The notes beneath the pieces were generated by a model, which saw only the letters and a list, made by a program, of their open reading frames with translations, did no database searches and was not told the origin of the DNA. Position numbers and translations under genes: made by a program. This document shows positions 58,377 through 64,000 of a stretch of DNA of 64,000 bases, in pieces; position 1 is the first letter of the stretch; each line of letters opens with the position of its first letter. Source of the stretch: Pseudomonas sp. (GTDB lineage Bacteria > Pseudomonadota > Gammaproteobacteria > Pseudomonadales > Pseudomonadaceae); assembly GCF_030684895.1 (NCBI RefSeq), contig NZ_JAUXXP010000090.1, positions 184,393-248,392 of the forward strand, written 5' to 3'.

Positions 58377-58404
58377 TGTCTATCGAATTGTCAGGTCAGC
58401 AGGC

Positions 58405-58629
58405 TTAACCTGGTGATCGGGCGCCCTGGGACAGGCTGAACATAAACAGCAGCAGGTCCTGATCAGGCTTGAGCGCCTCAGCCATTCGCGCCTGGGGCGG
58501 CAGCGGGCAGTAGCCACGCTCATTAAGGGTGATGACCTGGGGGCTGGCTTCTTGCCAGGCCGCCGCCGCGAGCGAGGCCACGCTGAGCGCGGTCACCAGG
58601 AACAAACCTCGTGCGATTTCTAGCTTCAT
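58405..58629 (-). CDS. Small secreted protein
   Basis: A 74-residue exported protein. Signal peptide MKLEIARGLFLVTALSVASLAAAA; mature part about 50 residues, WQEASPQVITLNERGYCPLPPQARMAEALKPDQDLLLFMFSLSQGARSPG. One cysteine and a proline-rich segment. The ATG at 58629 with AGAGG nine bases upstream is chosen over a GTG three bases before. No family known. It is convergent with the RND operon. Confidence 0.65.
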   Translation of the reverse strand: MKLEIARGLFLVTALSVASLAAAAWQEASPQVITLNERGYCPLPPQARMAEALKPDQDLLLFMFSLSQGARSPG

Positions 58630-59145
58630 CACTGCAACCTCTTGATAGCGCTGCCAAACGCTGTTTGTAGACCCTAGATCACTGATAACCGCAATGTCGC
58701 GCTTTGCGACCAGCGGTCGTTACTGCCGGCGCTGCCGGAAACTCCATCCTGATCATCCTGATCCACACGCAAGCCATTTAGCAGGCCAGGCTTGGAGTTG
58801 CATTCACGCCATTGGTTCAATGCGCGAGCAAACCAAGGATTAGCGCCGCATCAGCGCACCTGGCGGTAACACACCCACAGTCACTTAATTGCCCATTTGC
58901 ATCAGCGTGGTGCGTCATAGAACCAGCGGTTTTAAAACAGCCGCAGGCAACAGCCTAACCGGCACAACCTCCAGCCACACGGCAAAGCGGCGTGGTAGAG
59001 CACATCCAGGTGAGGTCAAAACAAGAAGCGGCAATGCTGACCGGCAGCACAGCGCAGATTGACAGGCTCCAGTCCGGGAGCGCGCATCACACCAAGCAAG
59101 TGACGTACCGCTTTGCCGCGAGGACTGTTTATAGCCGATAAAAAT
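58630..59145. other. Gene-free gap between the small secreted gene and groEL
   Basis: About 500 bases. I found no supported gene, RNA gene or repeat here; only the groEL terminator at its right end. Confidence 0.4.
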
Positions 59146-59174
59146 GAAAACCCCGTGACAGGCACGGGGTTTTC
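59146..59174 (-). terminator. groEL terminator
   Basis: A 12-base stem GAAAACCCCGTG with its complement and loop ACAGG; on the minus strand it ends in TTTT. About 50 bases after the groEL stop. Confidence 0.85.
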
Positions 59175-59224
59175 TTTACAACGTGCAAGCCGCCTGGCGG
59201 CGGCCTGCAAGGGGCCGGGCTGGC

Positions 59225-60868
59225 TTACATCATGCCGCCCATGCCACCCATGCCACCCATGTCCGGCATACCGCCACCGGCCGGCTTGTCTTCAACCACT
59301 TCGGCGATCATCGCTTCGGTGGTGATCATCAGGCTGCCGATCGAAGCTGCAGCTTGCAGCGCCGAGCGGGTGACCTTGGCCGGATCGAGAATACCCATCT
59401 CGATCATGTCGCCGTAGGTGTCGGTAGCGGCGTTGAAGCCGAAGTTGCCCGAACCCTGCTTGACCTTGTCGACCACTACGCTTGGCTCGCCGCCAGCGTT
59501 GGAAACGATCTGACGCAGCGGTGCTTCAACAGCACGACGCAGCAGCGCGATACCCACGTCCTGATCGGCGTTGTCGCCTTTCAGCTCGCTGATGGCTTGC
59601 AGTGCGCGAACCAGAGCCACGCCACCGCCAGGTACCACGCCTTCTTCAACGGCTGCGCGGGTTGCGTGCAGGGCGTCGTCAACGCGGGCTTTCTTCTCTT
59701 TCATTTCAACTTCGGTGCCGGCACCGACTTTGATCACCGCAACACCGCCAGCCAGTTTGGCCAGACGCTCTTGCAGCTTCTCTTTGTCGTAGTCGGACGA
59801 GGTGTCTTCAACCTGCTTACGGATCTGCGCAACGCGCGATTCGATATCAGTTTGCTGACCAGCACCGTCGATGATGGTGGTGTTTTCTTTGCTGAGGATC
59901 ACGCGCTTGGCGTTACCCAGGTGCTCCAGGGTAGCGCTTTCCAGGCTCAGACCGATCTCTTCGGAGATCACGGTACCGCCAGTCAGCACAGCGATGTCCT
60001 GCAGCATGGCCTTGCGACGGTCGCCGAAGCCCGGTGCTTTAACAGCAGCGACTTTAACGATGCCGCGCATGTTGTTCACCACCAGAGTCGCCAGGGCTTC
60101 GCCTTCAACGTCTTCGGCCACGATCAGCAGAGGGCGGCCGGACTTGGCCACAGCTTCGAGAACTGGCAGCAGTTCGCGGATGTTGGAGATCTTCTTGTCG
60201 ACCAGCAGGATCAGTGGGCCGTCGAGCTCGGCAACCATGGTGTCCGGCTTGTTGATGAAGTAGGGGGACAGGTAGCCACGGTCGAACTGCATGCCTTCAA
60301 CAACCGACAGTTCGTTTTCCAGGCCCGAGCCTTCTTCAACGGTGATCACGCCTTCTTTACCGACTTTTTCCATGGCTTCGGCAATGATGTCGCCGATGGA
60401 GCTGTCGGAGTTAGCGGAGATCGAACCGACCTGAGCGATGGCCTTGGTGTCCGCGCATGGCTTGGACAGCTTCTTCAGCTCAGCAACGATGGCGATGGTC
60501 GCCTTGTCGATGCCGCGCTTGAGGTCCATCGGGTTCATGCCGGCAGCGACGGCTTTCAAGCCTTCGTTGACGATGGCTTGAGCCAGCACGGTGGCGGTGG
60601 TGGTGCCGTCGCCAGCGTCATCGTTGGCACGCGAAGCCACGTCTTTAACCAGCTGGGCGCCCATGTTCTCGAAGCGATCTTTCAGCTCGATTTCTTTGGC
60701 AACGGAAACGCCGTCCTTGGTGATGGTCGGAGCGCCGTAGCTCTTCTCGATGATCACGTTACGGCCTTTCGGGCCGAGGGTGGCTTTTACTGCGTCAGCC
60801 AGAACGTTGACACCAGTAAGCATTTTCTTGCGGGCGGAATCGCCGAATTTAACTTCTTTAGCAGCCAT
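59225..60868 (-). CDS. groEL: Chaperonin GroEL
   Basis: A 547-residue 60-kDa chaperonin. Signs are MAAKEVKFGDSARKKMLTGVNVLADAVKATLGPKGRNV, the ATP-binding DGTTTATVLAQ, GVVPGGGVALVRAL and the Gly-Gly-Met tail. It folds proteins in the cytoplasm with GroES. The two genes form the operon groES-groEL (59-base gap), behind a sigma-32-like promoter. Confidence 0.98.
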   Translation of the reverse strand: MAAKEVKFGDSARKKMLTGVNVLADAVKATLGPKGRNVIIEKSYGAPTITKDGVSVAKEIELKDRFENMGAQLVKDVASRANDDAGDGTTTATVLAQAIVNEGLKAVAAGMNPMDLKRGIDKATIAIVAELKKLSKPCADTKAIAQVGSISANSDSSIGDIIAEAMEKVGKEGVITVEEGSGLENELSVVEGMQFDRGYLSPYFINKPDTMVAELDGPLILLVDKKISNIRELLPVLEAVAKSGRPLLIVAEDVEGEALATLVVNNMRGIVKVAAVKAPGFGDRRKAMLQDIAVLTGGTVISEEIGLSLESATLEHLGNAKRVILSKENTTIIDGAGQQTDIESRVAQIRKQVEDTSSDYDKEKLQERLAKLAGGVAVIKVGAGTEVEMKEKKARVDDALHATRAAVEEGVVPGGGVALVRALQAISELKGDNADQDVGIALLRRAVEAPLRQIVSNAGGEPSVVVDKVKQGSGNFGFNAATDTYGDMIEMGILDPAKVTRSALQAAASIGSLMITTEAMIAEVVEDKPAGGGMPDMGGMGGMGGMM

Positions 60869-60927
60869 GATGGTTATTCCTTGATTCGTTCAAATAGAGC
60901 GGAATTCGTAGCGACGGGGCGCTGAAA

Positions 60928-61221
60928 TCAACCTTCAACGACAGCGAGAATTTCGCTCTCGCTCATTACCAACAGGTCTTCGCCGTCAACTTTGATGGTG
61001 TTGCTGCCGGAGTAAGGGCCAAACACCACTTTGTCGCCGACTTTAACGGCCAGGGCACGCACTTCACCGTTGTCCAGCACGCGGCCGGTACCGACAGCGA
61101 GGATTTCACCGCTGTTGGCTTTCTCGGCAGCGGAACCTGGCAGCACGATGCCACCGGCGGTTTTCTTTTCTTCTTCGCTGCGACGGATTACAACGCGGTC
61201 ATGCAGAGGACGAAGCTTCAT
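60928..61221 (-). CDS. groES: Co-chaperonin GroES
   Basis: A 97-residue co-chaperonin: MKLRPLHDRVVIRRSEEEKKTAGGIVLPGSAAEKANSGEILAVG and the mobile loop and roof regions are complete. It caps GroEL. First gene of the operon. Confidence 0.98.
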   Translation of the reverse strand: MKLRPLHDRVVIRRSEEEKKTAGGIVLPGSAAEKANSGEILAVGTGRVLDNGEVRALAVKVGDKVVFGPYSGSNTIKVDGEDLLVMSESEILAVVEG

Positions 61222-61354
61222 TGTCGATCTCTCCCAATAGGTGGTTTACAGCGGCCGGTGTAAGCACCGGCGGGTTAGCAAAGTCCGGCGAGGCCGGTAG
61301 CGCTACGCCAGGCGCAGCGCTGAAGTCTGAACATAAAACCTTGCGGTGACCGCT

Positions 61355-61382
61355 ACATAAGGGCGCGCAAGGGGATTTCAAG
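61355..61382 (-). promoter_or_regulatory. Sigma-32-like heat-shock promoter of groES-groEL
   Basis: On the minus strand CTTGAAA (61376-61382), 13 bases, then CCTTATGT (61355-61362) matches the RpoH consensus CTTGAAA-N13-15-CCCCATNT. It lies 134 bases before the groES start. Confidence 0.75.
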
Positions 61383-61434
61383 GGCTGAGGGTGAAATTTT
61401 TACGATCTAACAGGCTTTTCTTACGAGCCGAAAA

Positions 61435-61902
61435 TCAGTCGCGGCGTTCGTATTCGCCTTCCAGCACATTGGGTTGGGCCACACCCGGTCGAACTTGCCC
61501 GGAGCGGGCGGCCTGGTCGTCGAAAAAGGCGCGCTGACGCATGGCCTGCTCGGCGGCGCGCAGGCGCACCTTGTTGACCAGCAGGCGGCGGGTGAAGGGG
61601 ATCAGGCAGAACACGCCGAGGATGTCGCTGATAAAACCCGGCAGCAGCAACAGACCACCACCGACGGCGATCAGCAGGCCTTCGAGCATTTCCTGCTCGG
61701 GTAGCTCACCACGCGCCAGTTTTTCCCGCGCACGCCACGCCGTGGCAACACCGGCGACACGCAGCAGCACGCTGCCAAGAATCGCTGAGCCAATGACCAG
61801 CAACAGGGTTGGCAACACGCCGATGGCGCTGCCCACCTGAATCAGCAGGGCTAGCTCGATGATCGGAAATAGCAGAAACAGAAACAGAAAAGCGCGCATC
61901 AA
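61435..61902 (-). CDS. fxsA: FxsA family membrane protein
   Basis: A 155-residue membrane protein of the FxsA/YjeG family. Hydrophobic segments are LFLFLLFPIIELALLIQVGSAIGVLPTLLLVIGSAILGSVLL and LEGLLIAVGGGLLLLPGFISDILGVFCLIP; the arginine-rich tail is cytoplasmic. In E. coli FxsA relates to phage T7 exclusion by the F plasmid. The position next to groES is conserved in Pseudomonas. Role here unknown. AAGGAA lies before the ATG. Confidence 0.88.
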   Translation of the reverse strand: MMRAFLFLFLLFPIIELALLIQVGSAIGVLPTLLLVIGSAILGSVLLRVAGVATAWRAREKLARGELPEQEMLEGLLIAVGGGLLLLPGFISDILGVFCLIPFTRRLLVNKVRLRAAEQAMRQRAFFDDQAARSGQVRPGVAQPNVLEGEYERRD

Positions 61903-61962
61903 AGGTTCCTTAACGGAAGATCAGCTTCCTATAAAACAGAAGTATGGGGCGTTAGGCTGAAT

Positions 61963-62694
61963 TCAAGCTGAAGCCTGACCGTCGGTCGGCCAGACTTCAG
62001 CGCGGGCTAGTGCCACCAGAGCCTGGCGCACCTCAACCGGACTGTTACAGGATGTTGGAAACGCCAACCAATACAAACTCTGACCGATGCGCAGGTGGAA
62101 ACCTTCGCTATCGAGACCGACCAGCTCGGCCGGCGCATGGCTGGGCAAGCCGGCCAGTTGGACATAGTGGCCGATGGCGTTGGCATGGTCACTGTTCATA
62201 TGTTCGGCCATGCTGATTTCACTCTCGCCGGCGAAGGGATTGGCCAGCGCCACCTGGTCCAGCCAATGAATCGCGCCAAAACCGCCGATATAGCGCCAGC
62301 GCACCGGTTCCAAGCGCCAGAAGTCGAAGTCATGCGCTTGGTGATAGCCGCGCGAATCGGGGAAATAGCGGTAATAGCGCTGCGCAGCCGCAGCAATCTG
62401 CGCCTCGCCCTCCAATTGTCGCGCCTCGGCGAGCAGAGTCAGACGGCCGACCGCCTGTACATCCTCCGCCCCACGCTCACCCACCAGCAACGAGCATTTG
62501 CCGTCCTGCTTGAGGTTGTGGGTGTGCTGGGCGATACGGCTGATCAGGATCAGCGGATAACCCTCAGCATCCAGGCAATAGGGCACCACTGATCCGAAAG
62601 GGAAACCCGGCATGGCCTTGGAATGGCTGCTGAGCACGCCACGGTATTCCTTGAGCAGCAATTCTCGGGCATGCTTGCCGGCTTTCACGCTCAA
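61963..62694 (-). CDS. HugZ-like haem utilisation / pyridoxamine-phosphate-oxidase-fold protein
   Basis: A 243-residue protein with an N-terminal PNPOx-type split-barrel (GFPFGSVVPYCLDAEGYPLILISRIAQHTHNLKQDGKCSLLVGE) and a C-terminal DUF2470-like domain (SMAEHMNSDHANAIGHYVQLAG). This is the layout of HugZ, which takes part in haem breakdown, but other members bind flavin. The natural start is TTG at 62694 with AAGGAG seven bases upstream; no ATG fits. It is divergent from the SDR gene at 62788. Confidence 0.78.
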   Translation of the reverse strand: MSVKAGKHARELLLKEYRGVLSSHSKAMPGFPFGSVVPYCLDAEGYPLILISRIAQHTHNLKQDGKCSLLVGERGAEDVQAVGRLTLLAEARQLEGEAQIAAAAQRYYRYFPDSRGYHQAHDFDFWRLEPVRWRYIGGFGAIHWLDQVALANPFAGESEISMAEHMNSDHANAIGHYVQLAGLPSHAPAELVGLDSEGFHLRIGQSLYWLAFPTSCNSPVEVRQALVALARAEVWPTDGQASA

Positions 62695-62787
62695 CTTATG
62701 ACTCCTTGCATAAAATCCGTCACAGAACGGGAGGCGCCTAGATTAACCGCCGGCAAGGCCACACGACACCATTTGAGGGGACTCGCG

Positions 62788-63546
62788 ATGCAACTTAAAG
62801 ACAAGGTCATCATCATTACCGGCGGCTGTCAGGGCCTGGGCCGCGCCATGGCCGAATACCTGGCAGAGAAAGGCGTAAAACTGGCGCTGGTCGACCTGAA
62901 CCAGGAAAAACTCGACGAAGCCGTGGCCGCCTGCAAGGCCCAGGGCGTGGAAGCGCGCGCTTACCTGTGCAACGTCGCCAATGAAGAGCAAGTGACCCAG
63001 ACCGTGGCACAGATTGCCGAAGACTTCGGCGCGATCAACGGCCTGGTCAACAACGCCGGCATCCTGCGTGACGGCCTGACCATCAAGGTCAAGGATGGCG
63101 AAATCACCAAGCTGAGCCTGGCCCAGTGGCAATCGGTAATCGACGTCAACCTCACCGGCGTGTTCCTCTGCACCCGTGAAGTGGCGGCGAAGATGATCGA
63201 GCTGAAGAACGAAGGCGCGATCATCAACATTTCCTCGATCTCCCGCGCCGGCAATATCGGCCAGGCCAACTACTCCGCCGCCAAGGCCGGCGTAGCGGCC
63301 GACACCGTGGTCTGGGCCAAGGAACTGGCACGTTACGGCATCCGTGTTGCAGGCGTTGCACCGGGCTTTATCGAGACCGAAATGGTTGCCAGCATGAAGC
63401 CGGAAGCGCTGGAGCGCATGACTTCGGTCATCCCACTACGGCGCATGGGCAAACCCGCCGAGATCGCACACTCGGTGGCCTATATCCTGGAAAACGACTA
63501 CTACACCGGTCGTATCTTGGAGCTGGACGGCGGCCTGCGGTTGTAA
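62788..63546 (+). CDS. Short-chain dehydrogenase/reductase
   Basis: A 252-residue classical SDR: TGGCQGLGRAMAEYLAEKG (cofactor loop), NNAGILRDG, ISSISRAGNIGQANYSAAKAGV with catalytic Ser, Tyr and Lys, and RVAGVAPGFIETEM. It resembles FabG-type 3-oxoacyl reductases. The start at 62788 has GAGGGG upstream; the longer frame lacks homology. Substrate unknown. Confidence 0.9.
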   Translation: MQLKDKVIIITGGCQGLGRAMAEYLAEKGVKLALVDLNQEKLDEAVAACKAQGVEARAYLCNVANEEQVTQTVAQIAEDFGAINGLVNNAGILRDGLTIKVKDGEITKLSLAQWQSVIDVNLTGVFLCTREVAAKMIELKNEGAIINISSISRAGNIGQANYSAAKAGVAADTVVWAKELARYGIRVAGVAPGFIETEMVASMKPEALERMTSVIPLRRMGKPAEIAHSVAYILENDYYTGRILELDGGLRL

Positions 63547-63583
63547 TCCACACCGATCTGCTGCGCGTCGGCCATCCGTCGTT

Positions 63584-63643
63584 AAAAGCACTCGCGGGCT
63601 TGCTCATTTACAGCTCGTAAACTCCGCGCCCGCGAGTGCTTTT
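63584..63643. repeat. Long hairpin repeat (family D) after the SDR gene
   Basis: Arms AAAAGCACTCGCGGGC and GCCCGCGAGTGCTTTT are fully complementary; the 28-base centre also folds (TTTAC and GTAAA). It could act as terminator or repeat element. Confidence 0.75.
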
Positions 63644-63686
63644 GCCTAGGCTGACTCTAGCTCGCGAGATCTAGAACGTTTAGAAC

Positions 63687-63715
63687 AAAAAGCCCCGCAA
63701 ACGCGGGGCTTTTTT
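63687..63715. terminator. Bidirectional terminator
   Basis: AAAAAGCCCCGC / GCGGGGCTTTTT with loop AAAC; between the SDR gene and the transposase. Confidence 0.85.
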
Positions 63716-63720
63716 ATGGT

Positions 63721-64000
63721 TCATCGCGCTTTCCCGGGGAAGGCGGCCTTGATTTTCAGGAAGAAGTAGTCCGAGTCCCTGAAGCCATAGGCCATACGCT
63801 TGATCAACTTGATGCGGTTGTTCACCCCTTCCAGCAGGCTGGTATGCATGCGGAAGCGCGCACTGGCGAGGATTCCTCGGGCATAGCGTTTGAGGTTTCG
63901 GGCAAAGCGCTGCAGTGGTGGCAGATCACTGTCCCGCGCATGGCGCAACCAGGTCCTCCAGCGCTGCCAGCCTTCACGCACGCTGGGGGCATACCAGATC
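63721..64000 (-). mobile_element. ISL3-family transposase, 3' part
   Basis: The frame is open to the window edge and encodes the C-terminal about 92 residues of an ISL3-family transposase: LQRFARNLKRYARGILASARFRMHTSLLEGVNNRIKLIKRMAYGFRDSDYFFLKIKAAFPG, the conserved end of the DDE domain with its terminal glutamate region. The start lies outside. No terminal inverted repeat was identified between the stop and the terminator. It marks a mobile insertion at the end of the conserved groEL region. Confidence 0.85.

Noticed and set aside
58633..59224. Short frames in the gap before groEL
   Set aside because: No ribosome sites or homology; the frame at 59016-59210 overlaps the groEL terminator.
59183..60925. 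580-residue frame antisense to groEL
   Set aside because: Shadow of groEL codon bias.
1..64000. CRISPR arrays, rRNA or tRNA genes
   Set aside because: No spaced direct repeats of CRISPR type beyond the short iterons, and no rRNA or tRNA sequence was recognised.

Overview
The window is chromosomal DNA of a Pseudomonas. The core gene order olsB-olsA, acpH, an ArsR-type regulator, a transporter and a xenobiotic reductase, argP, an ACT-domain gene, argO, sodB, bifA, the imelysin cluster, a MexVW-like pump, groEL-groES, fxsA and a hugZ-like gene follows, as far as I recall, the PA4348-PA4389 stretch of P. aeruginosa. GC-rich codon use, Pseudomonas-type interspersed palindromic repeats and a sigma-54 promoter in front of amtB agree with this. 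No rRNA, tRNA or CRISPR array was found.

Region 1 (about 1-9300) is an accessory island, clearly more AT-rich at its left end. It starts inside a type I restriction specificity gene (hsdS). Next comes a two-gene ATPase plus HNH-nuclease module resembling the Septu anti-phage system (ptuA-ptuB), with start and stop codons overlapping. A minus-strand set follows: a DEDDh exonuclease, two small unknown proteins (one with a zinc-ribbon-like motif) and a tyrosine recombinase. Then come two large palindromes, a small lipoprotein divergent from an XRE repressor with its own candidate operator, and a plasmid-type replicon: five iterons, two DnaA boxes, a RepA initiator and a small HTH protein overlapping it. 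Together they suggest an integrated plasmid-like element carrying defence genes.

Region 2 (9400-29100) is lipid and fatty-acid oriented. It holds an AraC regulator divergent from a ferritin-like hydrolase, an alpha/beta hydrolase with a TetR regulator, a giant MalT-like LuxR regulator, a DUF1302/DUF1329 export pair, an AlkK-like acyl-CoA synthetase divergent from a thiolase, a phospholipase D-type synthase, a serine hydrolase and an MBL-fold protein. A PsrA-like box and a perfect palindrome lie in front of the DUF1302/DUF1329 operon.

Region 3 (29100-46300) is the conserved core. It contains ornithine-lipid synthesis (olsB, olsA), AcpH, the ArsR-MFS-XenB operon, a coiled-coil membrane protein, an epimerase, a saccharopine-dehydrogenase-like enzyme, ArgP with ArgO, iron superoxide dismutase, AmtB with a partner gene, and the cyclic-di-GMP phosphodiesterase BifA.

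Region 4 (46300-58700) carries an iron-type cluster (imelysin, di-haem protein, second imelysin, DUF1513) with two candidate Fur boxes, a chemoreceptor and a MexVW-like RND pump. Region 5 (58700-64000) carries groEL-groES behind a sigma-32-like promoter, fxsA, a hugZ-like gene, a short-chain dehydrogenase and the 3' end of an ISL3-type transposase cut by the window edge.

Several genes appear to use TTG or GTG starts (bifA, argP, hugZ, the HTH gene at 8803, the gene at 13677). Many intergenic gaps are filled by palindromic repeats of at least four families.
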